DNA from: Isoetes taiwanensis
Lineage: Eukaryota > Streptophyta > Lycopodiopsida > Isoetales > Isoetaceae
NCBI GenBank assembly: GCA_021234155.1
Contig: JAJEKV010000002.1
Span: 4,599,795 to 4,663,794 of the forward strand
Direction of reading: 5' to 3'
DNA: 64,000 nucleotides
Position numbers and translations under genes: made by a program. Positions 50,848 to 63,910 of the stretch are shown in pieces. The notes below the pieces were generated by a model. It saw only the letters and a program-made list of their open reading frames with translations. It was not told where the DNA came from and ran no database searches. Positions within the stretch are counted from its first letter, which is position 1; the number at the start of each line of letters is the position of its first letter.

Positions 50848-53800
50848 ATTTAATCTGTGGCAGGGCTTTAGTTAATACGTCTGCAACTTCTTCCTGAGTG
50901 CTCACATGCTCAACTACAATAATCTTCCTGGCAACTTGTTCCCTGATAAAATGCATATGAATCTCAATATGTTTAGTCCTCTGGTGCATGACTGGATTTT
51001 TAGTGATAGCTATACAACTTAAGCTATCACTTAACACAGTACTGTGGGATTAATTTGGATTATCCCTAGTTCATTGAGTAATCTTCTTGCCCACACTATC
51101 TCTTTAGCAGCCAATGTTGTTGCAGCATACTCTGCTTCAGCAGATGACATTGCTACACTATTTTGTTTCTTTGATTTCCAAGCTACTGACCCTCCAGCTA
51201 ACATCAAGGTGAATCCTGAAGTTGACTTCCTTTGATCTAGGTCAGATGCCCAATCAGCATCACAAATAGGCTTTTAGTTGCAACTGACTGTTAGAGAAAC
51301 AAATACCTTCATGTTGAGTTCCCTTGAGAAATCTTAAAATCCTTTTGGCAGCTATCCAATGAGTCTTTCCTGGATTATTGGAGTATCTGCTCAACAAACT
51401 TACAGAGAATGCAATGTCAGGGCGTGTACAATTAGCCACATACAAAAGACAACCTGTTAGCTCTCTGTATGGGATATTTGACATTTCATCAGCCTCTATC
51501 TCTGATTTGGAACACATATTGTCTGAAATTTTGTGCCCTGTTACAAGGGGAGTGGCAGCACTATTACAACTTTCCATTCCAAATCTGCCAAGGATATTTT
51601 GAATGTTTGCTCCCTGGGTAAGTACCAGTTTTCTTTCACCTCTATTCCTTGTTACTTCGATCCCCTAGAAATCAGATTCTGTAAGCTCTCCAAGATCTGT
51701 CATCTTGAACTTGGACTTGAGAACTTGTTTGCAATTACCTAAGCATGTGACATCATTAGCTACCATAATACAATCATCTACATATAATGCTATGATGCAA
51801 AAATTCTGTTTTTCTTCAAACACATATATATTCCCATCATTCTCAAGTTTTTTAAATCCACTTGTTCTCAAAAAACTGTCCATGCACTTATACCATGCTC
51901 TAGGAGATTGCTTCAGCCCATAGACTGCTCGTTTTAGTTTCCAAACCTTTCCTGTGCCTTGCTCAAATCCTTCTGCTTGTTGCATAAATATATCTTCTTC
52001 AAGTTTTGCATTTAAAAATGTTGTGCTAACGTCCATATGATGAAGCTCTAAATCATTTGCATTGGCATATGCTAAAAGGATCCTGATGCTTGCAAGTTTC
52101 ACTATTGGAGAGAATGTTTCGTCATAATCTAACCCCTTTTTCTGAGAATATCCCTTTGCCACAAGTCTAGCTTTATGTATTGTTGACTTCCCATCCGATC
52201 CTAGTTTATTTTTAAAGATCCACTTGCTTGCAACCACATTTTTTCCTTCTGGTCTCTTCACTAATTCATAGGTGTCAGTCCTCTTAAATGCATTTAGTTC
52301 TTCTTCCATGGCTTGTCTCCATTTTAAAGCATGTGTGCTTCTGATAGCATCATCATAGCTTTGTGGTACATCTGGTTCTATAATAGCCATTATGATGGCT
52401 TCTGGATCTTCCAATGCATTTAATCTTCTACTTTTGCCTTCTCTGGTATGCCCATAATCATTTACATTAACCATGGCCTCTTCCATTAATTTTTCAGCTT
52501 CTGTTTTCTTTGCCTTCCTTGAACATTTTTCATTCAATATTCCGTGTACATCTGATTCCTCAATGCCTTGAGATTCGGTTTCTGAGTCTAAATTTTCATC
52601 ACTGTTTTGCTGATTTCCAATTACTACTTGTGCATTTCTGGAATCATCATTATCTAAGTCAGCAAATGTGACTTGTTTTTCAATGTGAACATCTTCCTTT
52701 CCCTGTTTATTTGAGCTGTCCATTCTCCTTTCATTATAGAGCTTGCTTTCAATAAAATACACATCTCTACTGACAATAATCCTCTTTCTTGAAGGGTCAT
52801 AAAGCTGATATGCTTTGGACTGTTCATCATAACTAATTAGATAGCACTCAAGTGCCCGATCATCTAATTTTTTTCTTTCTTCTTCTGGAACTAGAACATA
52901 AGCAAGACAGCCATACACTTTAAATTTGTCATAAGAGGGTTTTGCACCATACCACAATTCATCTGGGATCTTTCCATGAATGCTCCTGGATGGCAGCTTG
53001 TTTTGTATATCCACAGCAGTTTTGACTGCTTCTTCCCACAAGAAATTAGGCAACCTTGCATGTTTGATCATGGCTCTTACTGCATTTAGAATGGACCTAT
53101 TTTTCCTTTCTGAAACTCCATTTTGTTGCGGTGTATGTGAGCATGTAACTTGTCTCCTAATCCCATTTTGAAAACAATAATTATTAAACCTGCCAGACAC
53201 AAACTCTCCTCCTCTGTCAGTTCTCAAGCATTTTAGTTTCTTACCTGTTTGTCTTTCCACTTCAGCTTGATACAATTTGAAGGCTTCAAAAGCTTGATCC
53301 TTGGTCCTCAATGTATAACATTTAGTTTTTCTGGAAAAGTCATCAGTAAATGTAATGAAATATCTCTTGCCATGTATACTTCTGACATTCAAGGGACCAC
53401 AGAGATCACTATGCACTAGTTCAATTAATTCTTTTGCCCTTTTAGCTTTCTTAGGAAATGGTAGCCTGCTCGATTTTCCCTTAAAGCAGCCAGCACAGTT
53501 CAAACTTTCATCCCCTTTATTTTCAGCCATGATTTGACCATGTTTGATTATAAAGTTTAAGTTGTTCAAATGGGTATGCCCTAATCTTTCATGCCACATT
53601 TTGATTGTTGGAGCCAAAACAGCATTTATTGTCTCATGAACATTAATATGAAATGCAAAAAGTCTGCCAACTCTTTTTGCTAGAAATTTAACTTCATCAT
53701 TCAAAAGCACTTTGCATTGATTTGTTTCAAAATGAACATGATATCCCAAGTCCACCAACTGAGTTACAGAAATCAAGTTTCTAACTAAATTAGGCACACA

Positions 53801-54547
53801 CAGTACATTCTCTAGAATGACTGGATTCCCTTCAAGATCGAATATTTCTAGCAATCCTGCTTCATCCACCTTCTGCAGGTTGCCATCACCCATTTGCACA
53901 TAGCTTGAGGTTTTGTGAATCCTTTCTTTGAGCATAGAAGGTGATTTTATCACGCTTCTCTCAGCTCCACTATCTAACACATACAAATTTTCAACATCCT
54001 TTAGTTTATAATCTGAAACAACTGCTAACAATTTAGGATGACTTACCTCAGCATTCTCATCAAGCTCCTCTTCTGGTTCCGAGACTTTCTCAGTAGCAAT
54101 GTTCAGCTCAGTGGACCTGCCCCTTCCCCTTCCTCGGGTTGCTCTTCCTCTAGTGTTGTAGCCTCTGCCCCTGCCAGCTTTAGCTACATTCCCTTCTTGC
54201 TTCTTTGAAAAATCCCTTGGGCTTGAACAGTTAAATGCCACATGGCCAAATCCTTCACAATTATAACATCTATTGCCTTTATTTAATTTAGGACAATTGG
54301 CCTTGAGGTGACCATATGCATTGCATGCAAAAGAAGGACCTAGTTTACCTTGTCCTCCTCGTGCCTTTCCTCCAGAAGTAAACAAAATTTCAGTTGACTC
54401 CTCTTCATTTTCAGCAGTCAAGTTATGTTGCTCTAATTCAGTCTTGATCATATTTTCAGCATCCTCCCTGCTTTTGGCCACATTCCTAACCAAAGTAGAC
54501 AGATTTCTGTATTTTGAAAAAGCTCTTGCCAATGAGAGAACTTGATA
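50807..54547 (-). pseudogene. Ty1/copia gag-pol polyprotein, nearly full frame with three lesions
   Basis: The main frame (to 51665, about 960 element-derived codons) has, in order: the gag C-terminal part; two zinc knuckles, the first lacking its second Cys (CNAYGHLKANC) and the second intact (CYNCEGFGHVAFNC); protease (YVLDSGAERSVIK); the integrase HHCC zone (MWHERLGHTHL...CAGC), catalytic motifs HSDLCGPL, LRTDRGGEF and PQQNGVSERKNRS; and RT with KARLVAKGYSQ and YVDDCIMVAND. A TAG at 51665 replaces a codon within a DFLGIEV-like motif, and the frame stays open beyond it to 51260. A one-base insertion near 51263 (KAY then CDADW) shifts the RNase H, and another indel near 51035 precedes the final frame 51037-50807 (KNPVMHQRTKHIEIH, EVADVLTKALP). 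The gag N-terminus is missing, replaced by LINE sequence. Confidence 0.93.
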
Positions 54548-55993
54548 CTCATTGGTTATAGGTACACCTGGGATGCATCCCCAGCTATTGCCTTTGTGCG
54601 TTACTGGCTTCAGCAGGGTAAGATAAAGGGGAAACCTTCTACCCCTAGAGATGAGGTTAGCTCCTACTTTCATAAATTCTCAATGGGTCGAGGTACTTCC
54701 CCAGTAATGAGGAAGATATTAGAAGCTTGGCAGGATGTGCAGAGTCTCTTTAGTATAGCAGATGCTCATTGGGAGGCAGGGGGGCTGAGTATATTTTGGA
54801 ACACTAGGATTTGGGAGAGGGATGCGCTCCCTCTTGCACTTGTACACCCTCGAGTGTTTACTAAATGGCGTGTTGCAGGAATTCGTAAGGTTGGGCAGTT
54901 GTGGGAAAATGATTGATGGATTACTTGGACAAGATTTAAAGCTCTAGTTCCAGGTGTTGGGGAAGGTGATAGGAAGATCTTTAGGAAGATTATGGTGAAT
55001 GTCAATACGGTCTCTGGTATTGTAGGGGAAGAAGATAGGTGGTTGTGTGGGGATGGGGCAGAATATAAAGTCAAAAAGTTGTATGGATTGCTAATGCCAC
55101 AGTCCCCATTAAAGGCTGCTTGAGACGAGGTTGGGATTAGATCAGCGAAACCAAGGATCTATTGACAAAGTCTTGGGTCTCCTTATGTTCCAAAAGATCC
55201 AATTCTTTTCGTTGGATCAGTCTACAAGAAGGTGTATACACTATGACATATGGCTGTTGAACAAGGGTGTTGTTCAACATGATCTCTGCCCTCTAGGATG
55301 TGGGCGTCGAGACAATGGATCATCTTTTCTTTTTGTCAGATTATAGGAGACTTACGGAGGTGGGTTTGTCCAATTATTGGGCTACATATGTGTCATTTAT
55401 CATGGTAGGCCATTCTAGCGATTATAGGTGCAGATATTATTCAACTCACTTTAACCAATATATCATTGTGGTGTATTTGGAAACAGATGTGGTGTAGCTC
55501 TTGGAGGGGTCCGCCCGGTAACAAGGATTGAGCAGCTTCAACATGGAGGTAGCCCTCATGGCCTTGGCCCCCACGGGAAGTTTGGCGTAATTATAACAAG
55601 AACTTGGATAGAATTGGCGTTATAAGGTTTCAAATGTAGCTTGGGATGCGGATTTAAGCGATTGTGCGAGGGGTTTATGATTTTGTCCAGACACCTATCG
55701 GGATGTTGGATGGAGGATCTTAAATCTTGAGGGTTTTCTCCCTAAGTTCTTGTTGCTTGGAATTGGCTGCTAACTCCATATAGTATCTAAGCCTGGATGA
55801 AGATGGTTTTTCCTATAGTAATCCAGGGGTAGGGAAGATTGGAGTGGTAGTCTTTAGTACAATCCTTGACACTTACGAGTTATATCCGCTTCGTGATAAT
55901 TCTTTCCATCAATCCCATTTGGGGATATCCTATGTAAATTTTTATATATTAATACATACTCTTACCCTCAAAAAAAAAAAAAAAAAAAAAAAA
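54548..55993 (+). mobile_element. LINE fragment, family beta, with poly(A) tail
   Basis: The frame at 54542-54916 reads AIAFVRYWLQQGKIKGKPST, GTSPVMRKILEAWQDVQSLF and IFWNTRIWERDALPLALVHP, the region between the RT and the terminal zinc finger of a plant LINE ORF2. The zinc-finger remnant lies near 55280-55340 in two phases (CPLGCGRRD, then VETMDHLFFLSD). The 3' end is a 23-base A run at 55971-55993. Its 5' end abuts the Copia gag on the opposite strand, so its coding part is truncated there. It is homologous to 29.28-29.5 kb. Confidence 0.85.
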
Positions 55994-58544
55994 TCTTCTT
56001 TGTTCCCTGGACCTTGGATTGATTTGATGTGCATGTTGTATTAGCATGCATTACCAAGTAATATATTCAAGAAGCTCATATAATTAACCATTAATTTAGG
56101 ATAAGAGGGTAAATTTTGCTACCAAGCAGACTTAACCAAGCAGGACAAGGAAACATCATAAGTATTGAGTTATTTCTAGCTCTAGAAAGTATATGAAAGG
56201 TATGTAGTAATACAAATATACTGGATGGCTGCTGTTGGCTTCAAGGAACAATACGATTGCAGTGACCATTGGGCATGCAAATGCCCTGTTGCAATCACTC
56301 AAAAGTCCATTTGTCAATGTATCCAAGCAGTCAGAAGCAGAGCAAAGTATTGGCGAGATCCAGTAAGGCCGCATCAACATTCTGTAGAAAATCACGTTTG
56401 TTTTTTTTATGCTTCTTCAATAACTTCTTTGTTTGCTGGAAGTAACCACTTTTTTTTTAGAAGTTTTATTTGGATTTTCATGATCAAACATATTATCTTT
56501 GCAATGGTTTTTTTGTTGAGGACTCCGCTAATTTTTGTTTGATTTTGGTGCAACATGTAAGGTTGCTCCTAGCAGATGTCTGCGAGACCATATAAATACA
56601 TCGTCATTTTAGTTGAGATGTTGAGATATCAAGTTTTTCTTTCCCAAAGCCTTTTTGAAGCAACACAAGGATGCTTTTTATGTCATTGTCTCATCGTATT
56701 TGTGCTTTTCCAGATTTCTTTCCTAAAGAGCTTATTTTCAAGAGCTTATCTGCATGTTTAAGGTAATATGAATTTTCTTTTTATTGATTTGCATCATCTT
56801 TATTAGGTAGGATTTTACTGAACCCATGCTGCTTTTTGCCTGGCATACAGAGTCTACTTTTGAAAAGACGCCTCATCCTTTTAGAGATGTATGACAAGCC
56901 AAATTGTGTGCAACTAGCGAGTTAGACTTACTGTCATTTGATTCTTGCTTCATTTCAATTCGAGTGTATCACAAGTCAAGTTCTTTGCCGATTGTATTTG
57001 CTACATTCATTTCTTTATAGTCATTTGTTCACCTTTTGAAGATTTATTATAATTTTCTGGTGTAAATGCATGCATGCAGGTGGAGGAACAAATGCTAGGT
57101 TTTTTTTTAGAGTGGACATTTTCATCGCATATTCTGTTTTCTTCCAAACATCATCATGAGTTCATAGACACACAATTTGTTTTGCTGCATAGAGAAGATA
57201 ATTTTACTGTAATATCTTTATATCTTCTTTATTGAAATGGGATGGCTTGGTTTTCGAGCCAGGAACACCGCATGTACAAATGCATGCGGCGTTTCCTCTC
57301 CTCCTCACGGGACTTTTTTTTATCATGCGTCTGGTCTGGTCTTCCTATCTTCCGGAGTTCAAACTTCGACCTACCTTTGAGCGGGACATAGTGCATGCTC
57401 TGTTTCTCCTGTCTAATCTGCCAGGATGATTGCTCCTCTTCCAGGGCTTCAAAATGGTGGATTCACAAGCAGCATTATAGGTATCTCTCTTTATGTACGT
57501 CAAGGAGCATGGGAGTGAAGCTGCTCTGGCCACTTCAACAGAGCAGTCTAGGGTAGGTTTTTATGATGTATTTTCTCTTCGATTGTAGTTACGTTGTCTT
57601 AAGCGTGTTCCTAAGCTGATTTCCTTGCTTGCTTGCAGTTGTTAGAGCCCAGATAGCAATGTGTTGGAGCTTCAAGGGAGTATAGGAAACTTCGGTTTGC
57701 ATTGTGACTAGAGCTTCCAGGGGCATAGAAAGAGAAAGCTTTTTCTCTTGGAACAGCAGGAAGCAAAGTATCAAGACAAAGGAAAATATTGTAAATAATG
57801 TGGAACATGAAATACTGTCTCTTGTCTCTGCCTCTGCCTCTGCTGAACATTGTAAACCCCTCTGCTGATCATTGTAAACCTTCTCTTGCAAATATTTTTT
57901 GATGGTAAGTAGATTTTTCCTGGTTTTTCTCCTTTGATTTTGTTGTCACAGAATATAATTTGTTGAATTGTTGTCACAGAAATGCATGAGCATATTTTGG
58001 AAGCAAAGGTAGCAGCCCGAACTGACCAAAGAGCTAGAATGACGAAGTAGCAAGACTATATGCCTTCAACAAGTTTATTTTTTATCGCTTTTCAGAAACG
58101 ACATTGCATTGCAACCATTTGGAAGGTCATTTGACGCATTGTTGTTGGCACCAGCGAAGTTATAGAGATGATGGTTCTATTTTTATTTCACAATGCAATA
58201 GAAATAACTTGGAAATTTCTACTTTCAAACGTACAGCATAGCATATGACAATGGTGTAAAGACATTTCTAATTAAGGGGTCTATATTTGCAAATGAAGGG
58301 TCTAAAATCAACCAACGCTAGCATTTAATACCAAATCTTTTAAGAGTAGTAGTTATCTTATGTTCTTTACCTCGTATTGTGACCATATTGCACTCAATCA
58401 CAAGTGACACAAATGCAATGACCATAACATGCAAGATAAAGTCCTAAATAGGTCAATTTGACCACAGAAGGAAAAGAAAATGCGATGCAATGCGCCACAA
58501 GAATAATGCACATCTTGCCAGGTAGGCCAATTTGTGATACACAC
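55994..58544. other. No gene recognised
   Basis: AT-rich, with short frames only (56225-56542, 57232-57429, 57589-57977) and no domains. The missing 5' part of the neighbouring Copia element does not appear after the LINE tail. Confidence 0.45.
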
Positions 58545-58656
58545 CAACTAATGTCATAAACCGTGAGTTTGATCACACCACCATTACAATTTAATTAGAT
58601 CAACTAATGTTATAAAGCTTGAGTTCGATCACACTACCATTGCAATTTAATTAGAT
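58545..58656 (+). repeat. Two tandem 56-bp units
   Basis: Units 58545-58600 and 58601-58656 share CAACTAATGT.ATAAA, GATCACAC.ACCATT and CAATTTAATTAGAT with a few substitutions. Confidence 0.85.
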
Positions 58657-59569
58657 TGACAACCAGATTCAAAGGTTGTATTTATCAGTTATAATTGATC
58701 AATATTGCTTTATGTTTTAGTTTGGGTCTTAAAGCTTTCCTTCCAACAAAAAATTAGCAACTTAGGGAACAATCGTTTAACTGCAAGTGTTTATCTCCAA
58801 AATGATTGACACACATGATGTTCCATTAAAAACTTGCTTATATTACTTATATTATGGGATATTTTCATCTTTTATTGTTGGCCATTGATGGGCATGTATT
58901 CCCTCCATTGTGGCACATCAAGGGCCTCGATTTGTTTTTGCCTTAACCCCAACTAAAGTTTCAATGGTGCAAATTAAATCAACAAAAATCAATGGATCCA
59001 AATACGTATCACATTATTCCCATCAGATATGGTTTGAAGCACATGACATGTGTTTGACAACATAGCATTACAGCTTCATGTTCACACGACTGTCACACAG
59101 GAACACAAGCACGGACCAACAACAGAAGCACTCATAAAACAACCTATTCGCATTCCTTCCTCTTGCTGCAGCCAACGATCTCATGATCCTACCATTGCTG
59201 TATTTACATGACAGTAAGAAGCAACGCTATAAATTTGTTCATTTTTCTCCATTCCTCCACACTAGGTTCCAGGTTGATAAACTACCCACAAAGCAAAATC
59301 GATCTATGGGCAATCCATGTGGTTGGTGGTACCCATGCAAAAGATTGTTAAAATAGGAAACTACGGCCCCCAAAACTTAGCAGGATCATTGTTAAAGTGG
59401 TAACATGTCCCAAAAACTTCCAAGCTACAATTACTATGCAATATATGGATTTTGCCCTCTTGGTTTTCATACTTTTTTTTTTTATCAATGTTGTTTCTAC
59501 TAACATTTGAAGTTTGCCAATGCATTTCTAGAACAACAAAGTTTGAAGTTGTTTGCCAATGCATCCTAA

Positions 59570-59810
59570 TGCCCGGAAACATCACACATTTATTGGGCTT
59601 TGCATTAAACTTTGCTTATATATTCAAGTACCAACTTGACCCATCTTCTAGAAGTCTCTCAAAGTGTTGCATTAGAAGCACAATTCCAGTGCCCAAAAAC
59701 TTCATCCATTTACTAGGCTTTGTATTAAAATTTGCTCACGTATTTAATTATCAATTTGATTTGACCATCATCTTCTAGAAACCTCTCAAAGTGTTGCATT
59801 AGAAGTCTAT
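59570..59810 (+). repeat. Two tandem ~120-bp units
   Basis: TGCCCGGAAAC at 59570 and TGCCCAAAAAC at 59690 open two units that both end CTCAAAGTGTTGCATTAGAAG. Divergence between them is substantial, so the duplication is old. Both halves stay open in one plus-strand frame (59452-59778), giving the repeated H.LGF.L.FA..F.YQ.D peptide, which is probably incidental. Confidence 0.8.
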
Positions 59811-61088
59811 GTATACATTTAGCAATGATGGATTAGGATCATATTATAAACATTATAAGCAACAAATGTATATACTTTATGTTCAAAGAGCTAGATATGA
59901 AACAAGAAACACCATATGCTATGTTGCTTGCTGAAATAGGATTCCATTAGAGGTTGTAGTGTTGTATCAAAAGTTAGAATTTTGCAGGACTAAACTGCTA
60001 GAAGCTTCCTCATCTTGCTCTCTTCAATTTAAAAGCAAAAAAGATAAAAATACAGTCATATGAATCAAAGAGAGAGGAGCAAAATTTCTATGGCAGAATC
60101 CCCCAAGAGTCACAAGTCTATAATATCCACCATATATAGAGGCATACCCCCCTTATACAGTGAATCCCCCTTGGCGTTGCCGCGCATAAGTTGTTGCGCG
60201 TAAGTATGGGCATGCATTCATATCAAAGCAAATTATCAAAGATAGTATGAAGGCCTAATCATCTAAGGAAATAAAAAATCTAGATTATTATCTAACGAAA
60301 AATATGCTTTGTAACATACTTTTTGTTTTTGTTGTTGCTTTAAGAACTTAGAACTTGAACACACAACACATTTTCACACACACTAAACATTGAAATAAAA
60401 ATGTAATTGGACATACGATGAATTTAACAATAAAAAATTGACTTAGTGATACACACATCATGAATACTAATTGCGAGCAAGGGTGGATTTTTATAGGTGA
60501 TACAAATTTGTGTATTTCATCTTGATTTTCCATCTTGGTTAGAGTTTAGGATTTACAGGTTTAGGATTTATTATATCACAACTCCTCAAGAGGATGAAAC
60601 ATGCAACTCATAAGTGACCAAGTAATGAAACATAACAACCATGGTAACACATCACCATGAATGTCGTTAGATATGGAGTCACAACTACGCAATAAATCTA
60701 TAGATTCTGAACTTGGAAACAATTCCAATGGATTGAGTTGCTATAGATTTTATTGTTATTAGAGATATAAAAGTTTGAAGGCATAGATATACTAAATTAA
60801 TGCAATTCGGAAATAAACAATTTCCTTTGAAATGAGTGAACTTAAAGTAAAATAAATCTTGACATACAATTAAACTTCATACAAAATAAATCTTCAATCA
60901 CACACTTATATCACAAATGCCTAAACCCTAAGTTTTGAGATTGTTTGTTTCGTGACTCATTTGATTCAATGATTTTCCACAGGAGGGACATCATAAAGGA
61001 AAGAGTAATCAATCATATTCATCAATGGTGTCAATGCTCAAAGCTCCATATTCCGTTATATCTATATATTCCATGTGGCCACGACTAA
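59811..61088. other. No gene recognised
   Basis: Stop-rich AT-rich DNA. A short GC-richer patch with GCGC words lies at 60170-60205; no feature is assigned. Confidence 0.45.
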
Positions 61089-61107
61089 TGCCCGGCATCA
61101 CCGGGCA
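61089..61107. other. Perfect 7-bp hairpin
   Basis: TGCCCGG and CCGGGCA enclose a 5-base loop (CATCA). It is a GC-rich stem in AT-rich surroundings; function unknown. Confidence 0.5.
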
Positions 61108-61131
61108 CACGTTTCTAGTAAGTGGTTATTA

Positions 61132-61310
61132 TCTTTACATCCTTTGCTTTATGATTTCTTGGTAGAGTTGGCTTATTTTCACGGATTTAAGTCCTTAAGT
61201 CATGTCAGATTAGGGTCCATAATCTAAGTTGTTGTAATCTTTACATCCCCTTTTGCTCTATGAGTTCTTCATTGAGTTGGCTTATTTTCACGGACTTGAG
61301 AATCTTCGAG
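61132..61310 (+). repeat. Imperfect ~106-bp duplication
   Basis: TCTTTACATCC begins at 61132 and 61238. Both copies continue with GAGTTGGCTTATTTTCACGGA in slightly different contexts. Confidence 0.7.
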
Positions 61311-62175
61311 AGAAAAGATAACCTATCATTGTTGACTATAATAAATTGTTTTAGCCAGATGTTCATGCTATCGAGTTAACAGGGGAAAGTGATTGGAGGA
61401 ACATCTCACTGATGGGTTGTGGACATTCAGCAATATGTTATGTAAGGAAGCACAAAGAATGCCCAATGAGGCTGTATTGTTTTTGACATCCCATACCATT
61501 ACAAAATCTAGCTTGGATTACGTAACGGAAAAAGCTGCTACTTTACAAAGAATTGAGTTTGGTTCATTTTGCACCACAATTGACGGAGAGCAATCAAAAT
61601 GGCTTGGAAAATTACTTCATACAAGAGTTTGGATAGTCTTCCCAATGCCTTAGCCCCCTTCCCCCCAAACCCCAAAAACAAAATGAAAAAAATACATGTA
61701 TGCAGCAAAAGGACCCACTTTTAATACATGTGGCAAATACAATAGAGCTCCTTTAATTTGCAATGAAGTTATGCTTACAAGAAATTTATTGCGGCGGCCT
61801 TGGCCGCCACGAACATTTCTCTTCCCTGACTTCCCTATGCTTAAAAAGGCGAGTCGATAGAGAGGAATAGTAAAGAGGAATTTATGCAGTAAAGCTAATT
61901 TCCCTTAGAGCTCCATTGCCAGCCTGCGCATAAACCTCTGGCGCAAAAAGCTAGTGAGATATCATTCAATCTACGCATTAAGTTGAAGCGAGAACCTTGA
62001 TCTAGGGATTTCCATGCCAAAATGATCTGCCAGAACCAAATCCAGGAACCAAACCCAGAGGCTGAATCCACGGAGCAACCTTGGGTAGGGTATTACAACT
62101 TAAATTTAAACACTACTATAATGGCACAAATATTACAAATGTGGTGTTTACAGGATCCCATATCAGCCTAGGCAT
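61311..62175. other. Unrecognised frame and spacer
   Basis: A plus-strand frame at 61393-61653 (86 aa) has no family I know. A GGCGGCC-TT-GGCCGCC hairpin lies at 61793-61808. Nothing else is supported. Confidence 0.35.
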
Positions 62176-62640
62176 TCAACGAACTTCCAGATCCTCCATA
62201 GACGCAGTAGCTACACTGCTATGGGATTCTTCATTCCAGAATGAGCACCTCCGGCCGATCCGATTCTTCCATATCCGGCTAAACACGAGCTCTGGGATTT
62301 CAAATTTTCCTTCCAGCATTTCCACCATAGAAGAGATCGAAGGTCTGGCATCTGGATCATACTGAACGCAGAGAGCCGCAGTTCTGATGACTCTTTTCGC
62401 CTCTTTCATATCCGTTAGACCCACAAGCCATCAATCTGTAAGCTGCAGGCCCAAATTTCTTCCGATTCTCTTCTCTAGTTGTTAAGACGCTTAAAATTTC
62501 GAGCAGAAAAACCCCAAATCCATACACATTGCTTTTTTCTGTTATGAATCCTCCTGAAAACCATTCCGGTGTTAAATAGCCTCCTGTTCCACTTAAGTTG
62601 ATCAACAAAGGTCTGATCTCTGTTTATTATTTTAGGTGCT
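62176..62640 (-). pseudogene. Receptor-like protein kinase, C-terminal kinase lobe fragment
   Basis: Minus-strand pieces of a plant receptor-like kinase domain occur in order but in different frames. First KIINRDQTF (after the DFG region) near 62630; then GTGGYLTPEWFSGGFITEKS with VYGFGVFLLEIL (subdomains VIII-IX, activation-loop end and APE-like PEW) at about 62590-62480; then, after a gap and frameshift, AALCVQYDPDARPSISSMVE (subdomain XI, conserved Arg) and a C-terminal tail to the stop at 62176. The G-[TG]-x-GYL-x-PEW style matches S-domain/SD-type receptor kinases. The ATP-binding lobe, the HRD and DFG motifs, and about 30 residues before subdomain XI are absent. Two or more frameshifts make it a pseudogene. 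Confidence 0.8.
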
Positions 62641-63522
62641 TGGGCGGATTGCCATGTTTCCCCTTCTTCTGGTCGCCTTAAGACTAATAAATTGCAAATT
62701 AGAGATGCAAATTTATTTGTGCAAATCTTCTCAATCGATTTCTTCAAAGGGTTTCTTCAATTCGCATAGCAAATTGCTTATGGACTTGCTATGAAAAATC
62801 GACCAGAGCTTTTCTGGTCTGCCCAAATTGCAGTATTGCAATCTTTGCTGGTCTTAGCGTATCAGGCACCACTGATTACCCCCCTTTTTATCTCAGATTT
62901 GATCTGTCACTGCAGTTTTTCAACTCGCAAATTGCTAAAGAGTGCAGTTTTGTTGCATGCCCGACCACTAGCGAAAAGATGAAGCCTAGCTAGTTAGTGC
63001 CAGCACTAGCGTTGTCTCGTCCTATCGTGTATCTTGGAATGAGAATAAATGCAGCTTTTCGATCTTGGATCTTGAAGATCGTTATCAGACCACGCGTCTC
63101 CCATACGCGGCTGCATCTGAGAGAACTCGATATTAAGAAAAATACGTGTCTCTGCCACAATCCTAACAAAGGCGGCGGAGAAAAAATAGAAGTGCAGAAC
63201 AAAAAAAAAAAAAAAAATTAAAGACTTATTTATATATGTGTAGATAAGTGCTACTACCATATGATTAACACTTGGTGAAATGTGTGACCTTGACGGATCT
63301 TATTGTTTTACAAACTTGCATCTATGATATAAATATATGTGCAAGATTAGTTGTACTAAAACTTTATAATGATAATGATGTACAATTTGTTTTGATAGAA
63401 GCGCATTTCCTAATGGCCAAGGATAAGTGTCCAGACATGGGTGCTAGAAACATTGAATTCTTTCAGTCTTGTTCGGAGTAGACATCCGACTTTATATGGC
63501 AAGCATGTTAGGACTGTTGTAG
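62641..63522. other. No gene recognised
   Basis: The expected upstream kinase sequence is absent. A 17-base A run at 63201-63217 could be an old retroposon tail, but no body is recognisable before it. Confidence 0.4.
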
Positions 63523-63910
63523 TCTCATCAATTGGATAAGACGCTTAACACATGTCTCATTGCCTTGATCCCTAAGGTTAAGGAACCTATTATAATCTCT
63601 CATGGGAGGTCGATTACCTTGCTGCTAGTAGTGTACAGGATCATAGTGAAGGCATATGCAGAAGAGATAAAGAGGATTTTGACAATCTCATTTAGTAAAG
63701 AGCAGGCTGGCTTTTTGCTTGGCAGATATATTCAGATATATAGCTGCGGCTTATGAGGGCATGTATTGAGAAGGAAAGCTGGTCAGAGAGCAGTGTAACT
63801 CAAATTGGATTTCGCAAAAGCCTATCATAGTGTCTCATGGTTGTTCCTCTGTCACATGATGGACAAACTAGGTTTTGGTCCTCCAGTCCCCTTGGTTCAT
63901 TCCCTAGACG
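63523..63910 (+). mobile_element. LINE reverse-transcriptase fragment
   Basis: The frame at 63532-63756 reads TCLIALIPKVKEP, then RSITLLLVVYRIIVKAYAEE and SFSKEQAGFLLGRYIQ, the N-terminal RT motifs of plant L1 elements (usually LIPK...RPISL...Y.I..K...R...QG.F..GR). After a stop and frameshift, LKLDFAKAYHSVSW and MMDKLGFGP follow (usual DF.KAYD.V.W). Active-site YADD sequence is not reached. It may continue beyond the window, though the last ~90 bases look unrelated. Confidence 0.85.
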
